64,000 bases of DNA, taken from the NCBI RefSeq assembly GCF_030063415.1, contig NZ_JASITA010000034.1:1-64000 (forward strand), in the 5' to 3' direction. This document shows positions 50,623 to 61,500 of this stretch, one piece after another. A program made the position numbers and the translations under genes. The stretch comes from Streptomyces sp. H27-C3 (GTDB lineage: Bacteria > Actinomycetota > Actinomycetes > Streptomycetales > Streptomycetaceae). Within the stretch, counting starts at the first letter, position 1. The number at the start of each line of letters is the position of its first letter. The notes under the pieces were generated by a model. The model saw nothing but the letters and a program-made list of their open reading frames with translations, searched no databases and was not told the origin of the DNA.

Positions 50623-51966
50623 TCAGTGGCAGGTGTACGTGGGTCCGGTGTCCTTCACCTGGCCCGCGGTGTCGACGTACTGCCAGCCGAAGGTGGTGTC
50701 GGTGAAGTTGAGCTTGAGCACGCCGTACGGGCCGCTGATGCGCTTCTCACTGTTGGGCTGAACCTCCTCGATCGGGTAGGGCTCGGCGCCGCCCATGCCG
50801 CCGACGATCTCCACGATCCCGTCGGCCTTGGCCTGCCCGTCGGCGTTCTGCGGAGCGAAGCGCTCGTAGTGGTGGTCGTGGCCGTTCAATACGAGGTCGG
50901 CCTTGGCGCCGTAGAGGATCTTCCAGACCGGCTTGCCGACCGGGTCGTTGCCGTGTCCGCCCGAGCTGTACAGCGGGTGGTGGAAGTACGCGGCGATGCA
51001 GCCCTTCTTGTTGCGCGCCAGATCGTCCTTCAGCCACTGGATCTGCGCGGCCTGGTCGAAGGCGTTGGAGTCGAGGGCCACGAAGTGCCAATTGCCCTCG
51101 TCGTAGCTGTAGTAGGACTTGCCCTGCGGGTAGGCGATCGAGCCGAAGTAGCTCTTGTAGCCCGCGAGCGACCCGGCCGGGTCGTAGGTCTCGTGGTTGC
51201 CGGGCACCGGGCGGGTCTTCGCCTTGAACTTCCCCCACGACGTGTCGTAGTAGGAACGGAAGTCGGAGATCATGGCGTCGTCGTACTGGTTGTCGCCCAT
51301 GGTCAGATAGAACTTCGGGTCGATGCGCTGCGCCTGCGCGGCCGTCTTCGGGTGGGCGCAGGAACTGGAGGACGCGGTGCACTGCGCCGCTATGTCCCCG
51401 GCGGCGACGACCGCGAAGGCCCCGGTCGGCGGCGGGCCACCGGCCAGGCTGCCGTAGACCTGGACCTCATGGAGCGAGTAGCCGTACCCGGTGCCGCGCG
51501 CGGTTCCGTACACCCGCAGATGGCGGCCCTTGCCGGACAGGCCGGCCCAGTCGTCCGAACCTCCGTTGCCCGCCGTCTCGTTGGCGAGACGGGTCCAGGT
51601 GACGGCGTCGTCGGAGACCTCGACGCGATACGCCTTCGCGTAGGCCGCCTCCCAGGAGAGCGTGACCCGCGAAATGGTGGCGGCGGCGCCGAGGTCGACC
51701 TGGAGCCACTGCGGGTCCTTGCCCTCGACGCTGGCCCAGCGGGTCGCCGGGTCGCCGTCGAAGGCCTGGGCGGGGCCGAGTGCGGCTTCCTCCGTGGAGG
51801 ACGCGGTGGCGGGTTTGCCGCCGGAGATCAGGGGATCGGCCGCGGCGTCGGCCCGGTCCGGATTCATCAGCAACAGACCGCCGATGAGGAGCAGAACGGC
51901 GGCGAACGCGGTCGCCAGGACGGTGGTCCTGGTGCGGAGTGGGGGTGGGGCGGTGGTCAGGCGCAT
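50623..51966 (-). CDS. secreted metallophosphoesterase with F5/8 type C domain
   Basis: A 447-residue secreted protein from the ATG at 51966 (AGGGAG upstream). Residues 1-41 are a signal peptide (VLATAFAAVLLLIGGLLL, ADA/AAD). About 45-180 is a discoidin/F5/8-type C carbohydrate-binding domain (GKPATASSTEEAALGPAQAF, WLQVDLGAAATISRVTLSW, YSLHEVQVYG). About 190-447 is a calcineurin-like phosphoesterase (GDIAAQC, MGDNQYDD, VPGNHETYD, FHHPLYSSGGHGND, LNGHDHHYERF), as in purple-acid-phosphatase relatives. It probably acts as an extracellular phosphatase. Convergent with the beta-propeller gene, 34 bp apart. Confidence 0.92.
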   Translation of the reverse strand: MRLTTAPPPLRTRTTVLATAFAAVLLLIGGLLLMNPDRADAAADPLISGGKPATASSTEEAALGPAQAFDGDPATRWASVEGKDPQWLQVDLGAAATISRVTLSWEAAYAKAYRVEVSDDAVTWTRLANETAGNGGSDDWAGLSGKGRHLRVYGTARGTGYGYSLHEVQVYGSLAGGPPPTGAFAVVAAGDIAAQCTASSSSCAHPKTAAQAQRIDPKFYLTMGDNQYDDAMISDFRSYYDTSWGKFKAKTRPVPGNHETYDPAGSLAGYKSYFGSIAYPQGKSYYSYDEGNWHFVALDSNAFDQAAQIQWLKDDLARNKKGCIAAYFHHPLYSSGGHGNDPVGKPVWKILYGAKADLVLNGHDHHYERFAPQNADGQAKADGIVEIVGGMGGAEPYPIEEVQPNSEKRISGPYGVLKLNFTDTTFGWQYVDTAGQVKDTGPTYTCH

Positions 51967-52160
51967 GCCTGGACTCCCTGGCTGAGACAGCGAGAGCTGG
52001 ACAGCTTGCTTGCAGCCACGCCCCTGCTCAGGGTGGGCGCGGCGTGCGGCGGCCGGGTCAGAGCTCTCGCTGAGCGCGTCACGCCCACGAAGAGTCGGGC
52101 GCCGCGCCGAGCCGCTGCGGGGCAGCCTGGCAACGAGCCGTGTCCCTGTCAATGGATAAC

Positions 52161-52173
52161 AGGAAACTTTCCT
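52161..52173. promoter_or_regulatory. perfect dyad AGGAAACTTTCCT upstream of the phosphoesterase
   Basis: AGGAAA-C-TTTCCT lies about 195 bp upstream of the phosphoesterase start and 119 bp upstream of the divergent hemerythrin gene, in an otherwise empty 325-bp region. It nearly matches the dyad at 48180-48192. Confidence 0.5.
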
Positions 52174-52291
52174 ATCTGTCGATGTCGGCTGCGCCATCCG
52201 GTGGTCAGGACGTACTGCCGGGGCGACAACGGGGTACCGGGACCAGATACGCGTAAGCACAGCAGCGCAAGCACACGGAGGAGCCGCAGGC

Positions 52292-52819
52292 ATGACCGAC
52301 GAGCAGAGCGCCACGCAGGACGTCGTAGAGCTGATCCTCGACGACCACCGGACGATGGAGGGCCTCTTCCGCGAGATGCGCAGCGTCGAAGCGGACCGGG
52401 GAGGCGCCCTGCGGTCCTTCGCGGAGCTTCTCATCGCCCACGGGGAAGCGGAGGAGATCAAGGTCTACCCCGCCCTGAAGCGCTACAAGAACATCGACAA
52501 CGAAGAGGTCGAGCACGGCGAGGAGGAGCACGCCGAGGGGAACGAGGCGCTGCTCGCCCTGCTCGAAGTCGCCGAGATCGGCTCCGACGAGTGGGACAAG
52601 AAGCTGGAAAAGCTGGTCGAGGCGGTCACGCACCACACCGACGAGGAGGAGCGCACCATCCTCAACAGTGCCCGCGAGAACGTCACAGACGACCGCAGGG
52701 CGGAGCTGGCGGCCGCGTTCACCGCGGAGCGGGCACGGCTTCTCGGCGCCGGATGCGGCGACATCGAGACCGTACGCAAGGTCGTGAAGAGCGGGACGGA
52801 GCCGTACCGGATTCCGTAG
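52292..52819 (+). CDS. hemerythrin domain protein
   Basis: A 175-residue four-helix protein. The diiron ligands are recognisable as LILDDHRTMEGLFREM (first His), ELLIAHGEAEEIKVYPAL (H...E), EVEHGEEEHAEGNEALLALL and VTHHTDEEERTILNSA. Such proteins bind oxygen, NO or iron, or act as redox sensors. GGAGGAG lies upstream. It is transcribed alone, divergent from the phosphoesterase. Confidence 0.88.
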   Translation: MTDEQSATQDVVELILDDHRTMEGLFREMRSVEADRGGALRSFAELLIAHGEAEEIKVYPALKRYKNIDNEEVEHGEEEHAEGNEALLALLEVAEIGSDEWDKKLEKLVEAVTHHTDEEERTILNSARENVTDDRRAELAAAFTAERARLLGAGCGDIETVRKVVKSGTEPYRIP

Positions 52820-53252
52820 CCCAGCTCGGCCCCCGCCCGGAGCAGCGGCACGTGGGGCCCATGCCCCGGGGCGGGGCGACCGTGGGCCGAAAGAGGCGGT
52901 CGTTCACCCGGACCGCCGCCTGGACCGGGCAGGGTCAGGGGTACGTCGGCCAGCCGTCGGGGGCCGCGTCGTCCAAGTCGGCGCCGTTCGGCTCCGGTGG
53001 GCCGACCGGGGCCGCCATGCCCTCGCCACGCGAGGACCCAGGCTCGGTCGCGGCCGGGAGCCCCCAACTGCCCAGTCGACCGCGTGTTCCCGCTGATCAC
53101 CCTGCGAACGGATCTTCGCCCATCTCGGAGAACTCCGTGCGTCACAGATGCGTCATGGCGACGCTGCGACACCATCCGCGCCTCCCAGAAGGCTCACCGC
53201 ACGCGTCGTCGACGAGCACACCGCACATGCGCCCGACACGCAGGAGGCCGGA
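52820..53252. other. gene-poor stretch downstream of the hemerythrin gene
   Basis: No intact gene is seen. On the minus strand one frame reads MAAPVGPPEPNGADLDDAAP, then DGWPTYP and a stop at about 52939, which looks like the C-terminal tail of a lost protein or a 27-codon ORF without a clear ribosome site. Confidence 0.35.
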
Positions 53253-55532
53253 TCAATGGCCCCCAGCTCCCAGGGGACGAAGGAACCGGCTGGGCTCACC
53301 GTTCCAAGAGATGGTGAGTGCGTCCCGTGCCCTGGTGGCCGCAACGAACAGCAGGGAGCGCGCTCGCTGCAGTTCGCGCCTGTGGCGCAGGCGATCGGTC
53401 CGTTCCCAGGTGTCCACGGCCGAGCGGGGGACCAAGCCCTCCGAGACACCGGCGATGATCATGCAGCGGTACTCAAGACCCTTGAAGCGGTACATGGTGC
53501 CCACGTGCACCCCCTCGGCCCCTCGCGCCCCTTCACCAGTGATCTTCGTGGCCACGATTCCGCGGCGGCCGAGCCGCGCCACCACCTCGTCGACCTTCTC
53601 GTTCGTCGGCACACAGACCGCGACGGACTCGCGCGGGACGTCGTGCCAGGCCTGTACTTGCTCCACCACGAGGTCGAGTTCCTTGTCCCAGCTGTCCGCG
53701 CTCCGCAGAAACGGGCGTCCGCCGTGCAACACCGACCGATATCCGGCGAGGTCATCGGTGCTGCCGTCGAGATCGTCGAAGTCGGTCCCTTCCAGGATGC
53801 CGATCGCGGCGGCCAGGATCTCGCGGGTGGTGCGATAGCTGAGCGTCAGTTTCGCCGAGCGGCCCCGGATGTTGATGCCCAGACTGCCCAGAGTGACCTG
53901 GTTGTCGTAGATCCTCTGGTGTGTGTCACCGACGAGGAAGATGTCGTTGGCCTCCTTCGGGGGCACCATGGCTCGCAGCATCTTCCAGTGCGCGGGCCCG
54001 AGGTCCTGGGCCTCGTCCACGACGATGTGCCGGTAGCGGTAGCGCAGCCAGGCGCCGGTCCCCGACTCCGCGTGGATGTTGCCAGGCCCGCCACGCTCCT
54101 CCTCCTGACGGCGGCGCTCCTCGATCTTCTGCTGGCGGGCCATCTCCAACTGGGCTGCTCGTTCCGCTACTTGACGGTGCGTCTCCAGCCCCTTGACGTC
54201 GAGTCGTTGGGTGAAGCGCTCGGCGAGCTGCCAGATCTCGGCCCGGTCGGGGCGGGTCACGCTGCGGCCCCGCCCCGCCCGCCGAGCCCGGAAGTAGTCG
54301 GCGCGCGACGCCACGGCCTGGCCGAGGATCACCTGGTTCCACTCATCGCACAGGAACTCGGCGTCCCAGCGGCTCTCCCCGGCCTCCACGAGCAGTTGGC
54401 GCCACTCGCGCAGAGCCTGTGTGTCATCGATTCTGCGCTTGGCGTTCCCCGGGTCGGCCTCGCTGACCACACGCGTCGCCAACTGGTCGACATGCAGGAT
54501 GTCGACGCGGGCGAGCGTCTGCGGTCCGCCGAGCGAGAGGAGGCGGGAGCGCAGGTCGGCGGCGAGATTCTTGTTGAAGGTGGTGAAGAGGACCGGCTTG
54601 TTGTGGCCGGGGGGCAGCTGGTCCACGAGGTATTTCACCCGGTGGAGGGCGACAATCGTCTTCCCCGTTCCGGGACCGCCACCCACGCGGGCGGGCCCGG
54701 AGTAAGTGCGTCCCACCAGCCTTTCCTGGGTGGGGTGGAGGAATACCTTCCACCGGCCGAAGTCGCCCTCCTCAAGGATGCTCCGCAGCGACTCGTCATC
54801 GGTGATCACCACGGCCTGCGAGCGGTCGGCCGCCGCCTGCCAGTCCTCGCCGCGGACGCTCTCGGGCGATTCCTCGGACGCGACCGCGACCGGCGCGGTC
54901 ACCTCATCCATGACCTGCTGGTACGGCACCTCGTCGCGCAGACGCAGCAGCACCTCTCCCGTGTGCCGCGGGGCGTATTCGGCGAGTCCGAGCAACTCGT
55001 CGTCCGTGGTGAGCTTGAGGACGATCGGGATCAGAGGCTCGGCCACGCCCAGGTCGGCCAGTTGCTTCGCGGTGTATTCGGCGAACAGCGGGGCGTCGGG
55101 GACGGCTTCCGGAGCGGCCGCTGCGGCACGCGGCACCGGGCCTTCCGTGCCCAGGACGCCGTCCTCCACCACCTGGAGGTCCACATACTCGATCGCACCC
55201 GTGATCTGGTTGATGCCGTACGCGAGCCGGTCGAGGTTGCGGTGGACGTGTCCGCGGTGTTTGACCGAGACAAGCAGCCAGTCGTTGCCGCCCAGCCGCA
55301 CCAGCAGCGCCCGGTACTCGCGGTTGACGCGCGCCGACCACAGCCGCTCGTGCCCCTTGAGCGGCTTGAGGTCGAAGCCCGGCGCCTCGGGATTCTTGCG
55401 GAACTCGTGCTGGAATTTGTAGACCGCCCCGACGATCGCCCGGTCCAGCTTGACGATTTCCTTGTCCGCTTTGTCGAGAAGGCGTAGGGTCGCGCCCGCT
55501 GTCGGCGCGCCGGTGCTGGTCGTGCTGGGCAT
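53253..55532 (-). CDS. UvrD/Rep-type helicase with RelE-like N-terminal domain
   Basis: A 759-residue SF1 helicase. Residues 15-110 look like a RelE/ParE-fold toxin domain (DRAIVGAVYKFQHEFRKNPE, DLKPLKGHERLWSARVNREY, RALLVRLGGNDWLLVSVKHR). The helicase follows: Walker A VGGGPGTGKTIVALH near 280, VLFTTFNKNLAADL, the Walker B HIVVDEAQDLGPAHWKML near 505, LVGDTHQRIYDN, LTLSYRTTREIL, GTMYRFKGLEYRCMIIAG near 685, and LLFVAATRARDAL. The ATG overlaps the stop of the giant helicase by one base (TGATG), so the two are coupled and probably work together. Pairing two helicases with no metabolic neighbours suggests nucleic-acid defence or repair; that is inference. Confidence 0.88.
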   Translation of the reverse strand: MPSTTSTGAPTAGATLRLLDKADKEIVKLDRAIVGAVYKFQHEFRKNPEAPGFDLKPLKGHERLWSARVNREYRALLVRLGGNDWLLVSVKHRGHVHRNLDRLAYGINQITGAIEYVDLQVVEDGVLGTEGPVPRAAAAAPEAVPDAPLFAEYTAKQLADLGVAEPLIPIVLKLTTDDELLGLAEYAPRHTGEVLLRLRDEVPYQQVMDEVTAPVAVASEESPESVRGEDWQAAADRSQAVVITDDESLRSILEEGDFGRWKVFLHPTQERLVGRTYSGPARVGGGPGTGKTIVALHRVKYLVDQLPPGHNKPVLFTTFNKNLAADLRSRLLSLGGPQTLARVDILHVDQLATRVVSEADPGNAKRRIDDTQALREWRQLLVEAGESRWDAEFLCDEWNQVILGQAVASRADYFRARRAGRGRSVTRPDRAEIWQLAERFTQRLDVKGLETHRQVAERAAQLEMARQQKIEERRRQEEERGGPGNIHAESGTGAWLRYRYRHIVVDEAQDLGPAHWKMLRAMVPPKEANDIFLVGDTHQRIYDNQVTLGSLGINIRGRSAKLTLSYRTTREILAAAIGILEGTDFDDLDGSTDDLAGYRSVLHGGRPFLRSADSWDKELDLVVEQVQAWHDVPRESVAVCVPTNEKVDEVVARLGRRGIVATKITGEGARGAEGVHVGTMYRFKGLEYRCMIIAGVSEGLVPRSAVDTWERTDRLRHRRELQRARSLLFVAATRARDALTISWNGEPSRFLRPLGAGGH

Positions 55533-58500
55533 CAGGCCGGCTCCTCGTCGTCGTTCTCGGCCGGGTGGCCGTCTGCCTGGGCCAGCCGGGTCAGGGCGGC
55601 CGCGAGTTCCCCGGCGTCCCACTCCACGGCGGTCCGTACGGTCCACCCCGCTGCCGCGTAGGCACGGTCGCGGTCCCGCGCTTCGGCAACCGCGGCTTCG
55701 TCCTCGTGCTCGGGGGCGAGGACGACACCGATGCGGTGGGTGGACCAGGCCAGTTCGGCGGGCCATGCGGCGTCGCCGAGCTCGAATCCGGCTTCGGGAG
55801 CGGGCACTGCGGACCGAACCAGTACCTCGACGAGTTCGGCGAGCCCGGGCTCCTCCACCAGATAGTCGACGACCTCGTCCCAGGCCGGATCGCGCACGGC
55901 CCCCGTCGCCGAATCCGAGGGCAGCGGGGCCTCAACGTGCGACGACGCCTCCGCAGGTGGTGCCGCGGCGTCCGTCGTCGGCGCTTCCGAATCGGGCTGC
56001 TGTCGCTGTCGCCGGGACTCCAGCCAGCCCGCCCCGCCCGTCACGGCCAGCTCCACCGGGTCGAAGCCCGGCAGTTGACTGGCCGCCAACTGGACGCCGT
56101 CGCCCTCGCCCTCGTTGAGGAACTGGAGCAGGTTGGTCCAGTACAGCCAGGCCTGCCATCGCCTGCGATGGGCGTTCTCGTCGCGACCCAGCGCCTGCGG
56201 ACTGTCGTCGAGCACGGTCAGAGCGGTCCACACCGCGCCCGCCTGCCCGTTGCGCAGATCGAGGGCAACCGTCAGGGGGCATCCGCTACCGTCCTTGGTG
56301 GCCATGACCTGGACGGCACCCTGGCCGCCGGCCAGCCGCTTGCCCTCCAGCGCTTCAGCGATGCGGTGCCCGATCTCGGGCCCGTCCGCCAGGGCTCGGC
56401 TGGTCGCGGAGACCGCGGCGAATCCTGCCAGCGCGCTCTGGGCACGCCGCCGCCACACCCCGTGGTCCGGGGTGCTCAGATAGCCGATCAGCGTCTCGAC
56501 CGGATTCGTCCACACGAAGCGATGCAGGTCACGCGGGTCGTCCCCGTGCAGACGCCGATGGATGTCGGAGGCGGTCTTCTGCGCCGTGTTCTGGTACGGC
56601 ACCCACACAGGATCGGCGGGAGGCTTCGCATCGCCGGTCCAGGCGCGTACGTCGTCCCAGGTCAGCTGGAAGACCTGCCAGCCGTGTCCGGTTCGCAGGC
56701 GCGTCCGCTTGTCGGCGTCGGACGCGATGCGGTTGTGTGCGGGGCTCGCGTGGTAGCGGTAGCCGTCCAGATAGACGGCGACCCGCTTCCGGTCGTCGTC
56801 CAGGCTGCGGAAGACCACGTCGGGCACGGTGAAGCCGAGGTCGGTCTGCGTCTCCATGCGCCAGCCGCTGACCTTGCCGTCCGGGGCTGTGAACCGCAGC
56901 GTTGTATCGCGCTCGCCGTCCGGCGTCTGTGCGGTACGCACACTCACGTCGTCGACGCCTTCGGCCCAGGCGAGGAGCCCCCGGCGGAACAGCGCTTCCA
57001 GCTCGCTCTCAACCTGCTGGACGAGACTGATGTCCCCGGTCGTCTCGGCCTCCTCGATGCTCCAGGCGTCGCCGGTACGGCCGAGGAGTTCACCGAGGAT
57101 GTCGAGGGCGTGCTCGCGCGAGACCAGTTCGTACTCGCTGTTACCGACATGCCGCAGCAGGCAGCGGTGGCAGGCGGGGCGCTCCTCACCGACACACGGG
57201 CACCGCTCGATGACCTGGCGGGCCCGGGTCAGCACGTCGTGCATCCCGTCGGGTCCCGCGAGCCGGTGGAGATAGCCGGTGCCGCCGGGCAGCGAGTCGT
57301 ACAGCACGAGGAAGTGCCTGCGGACGTCGCTGCCGGGCTCGGGCATCGAGTCGGTGACCACGGCCAGGTGGTCGGGGTCGCCGCCGTAGCTCTGGGCGAT
57401 GCCCGCGAGGAGCAGCGCCTTGAAGGAGGCCAGGCGCTCTTCGGTGTAGGCGGTGACCGCGGGGATGAGGATACGGAGCGCCTCACTGCGCAGCTCGTGG
57501 GCGAGCAGCAGTTTCACGCCCTGCTGTGCGGCCTTCGTCTCGCCGAGCCCGTCGCGCAGCCGGGGGCACCACGGGCGGTGGTACTTCGTGGCCCGAGGGG
57601 TGCCGAAAGCGTCCTGCTGTCCGGCGTGCGCGGCGGCGGGTCCCCCGTCGGGGTCCGCGTATCCGCAGGAGTCGCAGACCCAGAAGGGGTTGAGTCTCAC
57701 CTGGCGTCCCGCGAAGGCGTCCTCAGCCCCGGTGTCCACGCGGGAGGTGCCGACGTTGATGTGCCGGATCATTGCGTGCCGGGTGAACTCCCAGCCGAAG
57801 GTGGCCTTCTTGTGCTTCCATCCCGCCTCGATGTGCTCCCGCGGAATGTCCACGGCGGGAACGACGGTGTAGTGGCGCCGCTCCCGCTCGTCGGTGTCGT
57901 CGCGTACGCGGATGTCGTCCCGCTGGTCGCGGGCCATCACGCGGTGGGGCACCAGGACCTTGTGCAGGCATCCGACATCGCCGATAGCCGGTGACAGACA
58001 GCGTGGGCAGGCGGTCGAGTCCTGTTCCGCCTGCTGCGTGCGGACGTGCCCGCAGTCGGGGCAGACGCGCCACCACAGCCACGACGGGCGGTTCGGACTG
58101 CCGATGTCGAGCCCGGTGACGCGGTGCTTGTAGCCCTGTACGTAGTAGTGGTTGCCGGGTGCGAGGTCGGTCAGGGCCAGGCGTGCCGACCGCTCGTACC
58201 TGAGTACCTTGCTGTGGTGCTCGGGCTGTCCGTCCTTGCCGTCCTCCCGCCAGGTGAGGGTGGCTTCGAGCTCGGTCAGCGAGTCGACGAGGCTGTAGTT
58301 GGGCAGCAGTCCGAGGTCGACGAGCGTGCCGTGCGCGGTGCTGCGGCTGATCTCACTCGCGTGCCGGGACACGGCTCGCCGTTCGGCCCGCAGCTCCCTG
58401 CCCTGCCGTTCGTGGTCCGGGTCACCGGCGACCAGTTCCTTCAGCGCCGCGTCGATCGACGTGATCCGGTGCCGCATCTCGCCGCGCCGGTCCTCCCACT

Positions 58501-61500
58501 GAGTGCGGGCGTCGCCCAGGGCATCGGCGAGACCCCCGGTCGCGTACGTACGCAGTTCCTCGGCCGCCCGCGGACTGACGCCCGTGCCCTTCGCCTCGTC
58601 GTACGGCGGGAACAGCAGCAGGAACGAATCGACACGGTGCGTGCCCGCGTCAAGCGCGGCCTGCTGGAACTCGGGCAGCCACGCGGACGGGCCGAACAGC
58701 TCGGTGGCCAGGCGGGGCATCGGGCCGAGCGCGTCTCCGCCACCGTCCGGCGCGGGCAGGCGTCCGGCGCCGAGCAGATCGAGGAGGTGTGCGAGGTACT
58801 GGCGGCGCAGGATCTCGCTCGCGGAGAGGAAACAGCCGGGCGGCTGGATGTCTCCGGCGATCATCTGCCGGGGGTCGTCCAGGTAGTAGCGGTCCCGGGG
58901 GCCGCGGTCGACCATGGTCAGCAGGTAGGCGTTGCCGGTGGCACGGCCGGCCCGGCCCACCCGCTGCACGTAGTTGGCGGGTCCCTTGGGCAGCGAGGCG
59001 AGGACCACGGCCGACAGGTCACCGATGTCGATGCCGAGTTCCAGCGTGGGGGTGCAGGACAGGACCTGCGGGTTGGCGTAGTGGGCCTGGACGCCCGCGC
59101 GGAACGCCTTCTCCACGGCTTCGCGCTTGGGGCGGCTGAGGGTGCCGGTGTGCTCCGCGGTGTTGATGGTGAAGACGCCCGCCTCGCGGTACATCCGCCG
59201 GTAGAAGTCCTGGGTGAAGTCCCGGCGCCGTACGCCGCTCTCCAGGTCCTGGCCGGTGCGCAGCAGTCCGCCGCAGCGGTAGCGGGGGCACGGCTGTCCG
59301 TGCCACTGGTCGGCCAGGGCGGGGTGGACGGTCTGTTCCCAGGAGCAGACCGGGCAGTGCGCGGAGGCGTCGGCCACCCGGTCGTCGGCCAGCTTGCGGA
59401 CCTGTACGTGGCCGGGCTGGAGACCGTAGACGCGGGTCACCCCGTCCTTGGCGGTACGGGCGGACAGCACGCCCGCGTCGACGAGCGCGGGCAGCAGCCG
59501 TACGAGGAAGGCGTTGGCGGCGTCGGGGCGCAGGCCGAGGCTCCGCCGGGTCCAGTCCTGGTACCAGCCGAGGCGTCCGGTGACCACGTCGAAGTCGTCG
59601 CTGCCCTGCTTGGGGCTGCCGAGCAGGAACGCCGGGGCGGAGACACCGGGCGGGAACGCCGGCATGCCCGTCTTGCGCCCGCCCCAGACGAGCCAGCGCC
59701 GCACACCCGCCTCGTTCAGCCAGCCGTCGAGCCAGGCGTGCCGGATGGCGCCGCGCGTGCGCAGTCGTTCGAGGAGGCCGCGCACGTGCCCGACCCAGCG
59801 GTCCGGTCCTGGCAGGGAGCCGTCCGGCAGCGCGATGTCCCCGGGGGTGGTGTGCAGGAGTTCACGGACGATCTCAGCGACCGCGTCCGGGTCCTGGAGC
59901 GGGACGTCCGCGGCGACGGTGCGCGTCAGTTCCAGGGTGCGGCCCTGCCGGGACCTCAGCCCGAATTCCAGCACCGCCGCGAAGGCGAGGCGCTGGGCGA
60001 TGAGTTCCCAGGTGGCGCGGGAGCCCTGGCTGCGCCCGGACAGCAGGGTGTCGACGCCGCGCACGACGTGCAGGTCGGGCGGGATCACCGCGGCCTGGAC
60101 GGCCTTGCTGTCCACGACGTCCGCGATGAGGTCGGCGGCCAGGTCGCTCAGCGCGATCGGCTCGTCCTCGTCGATGCGGCTGGCGAGCAGGGAGCGCAGC
60201 GAGAAGGTGTACGAGCGGTTGGCGACGTATCCGGCGCGGTGGGCGGCGTCCTGGACGGAGTCGTTGAAGAGGAGGGTCTTGTCCTCCTTCAGGTTCTTGT
60301 CGAGTTCGCCGCCCGTGAACAGCTGGGTGATGGAGGCGGCGGCGAGCGCGGCGAGGCCCGTACCGAGGTAGCGGATGGCGTTGAAGGTGCGGCAGGCCGG
60401 GCACTGGTCGCCGCTCGCCGCCCGGTCGTCGCCGAGGTCCGCCCAGACGAATGCCGCGTCGTGCAACGGCTTGGCCAGGTGCGGGCCTTCGCCGTCACGG
60501 GGCTGATCGAAGTCCGTCTCGCGCGACATCGGCCGCACCCGTCCGGTCAGCCCGTCGAGCACCAGCACGGTCGGTCCGCTGCGCTGCTTCTCGGCCACGA
60601 AGGCCGCGTCGTACGCCTGTTGCGGGGTCGCCGCGATCATGTTGCGGACGCGGCTCTTGTCGCGGCCGACGGACGCCCGGCGGATCTTCGTGGCGTTCAT
60701 GTCGAGCTCCGCCGGGTCCGCCTCCGGGGAGAGCGCCGCCCAGCCGGAGCGGCCGCACTCGCGGCAGAAGACCGCAGGCAGGAACACTTGCGCGCGCGGT
60801 GGCGCGCTGTCGACCGCGGGGGCGGCCGGGGCCGCGTCGCCGTCAGGGGCGAGAGAGTCGTCATGGCCACCGGCAGTACCGGCGGCCAGCCTGCCGCCCG
60901 TGGCGACCCGCTCGTCGTCCCACCGGAACTCGGCCCTCGCCGCACTGATGCCACGCAGCACCCGGGACACGGAGCGCACCCAGTGGTGCACCTCGATCGA
61001 CAGGAGCGGGCGGGTGGGGTGCTCGGGGTCGCGGGCCGTCGAGAGCAGGGCGATGTAGCGTGCGAGGGCCCGGACGGCGACGGCCGGGTTCTGCTGGACC
61101 GCCACGCCCCAGTGGTAGGCGTAGCGCGGCAGGACGTCCATGACCTCGGCCATGGTGCGCGGGCGGCCGTCGAGGATCTCCAGGACGGCGGCGGTCAGCC
61201 GGTGCCGGCGCAGCTGTCTGCCGAGCTGCGCCGCGTCCAGCCCCGTCTTGCCGGTGAAGGCGGCGGCCAGCTGGTCAAGGGCTGCGGGGTTACCCGTGGG
61301 ATCGTCGAGGCCCGCCACCTCGTCGGGGGGCGGGAAGGGCAGCCTGAAGTCGCTGTTCCCCGCGAAGTCCTGGGCGCTGCGCCGGTCCTCTCCCACGACG
61401 GCGTCCGGTGTGAAGGGCACGCCGAACACCTGCTCCGCCACGTCCAGCATCGACCCGCCCGCGGCGCCCGGCGCGCCCTCGCCCAGGGTGGCCGAGGTGG

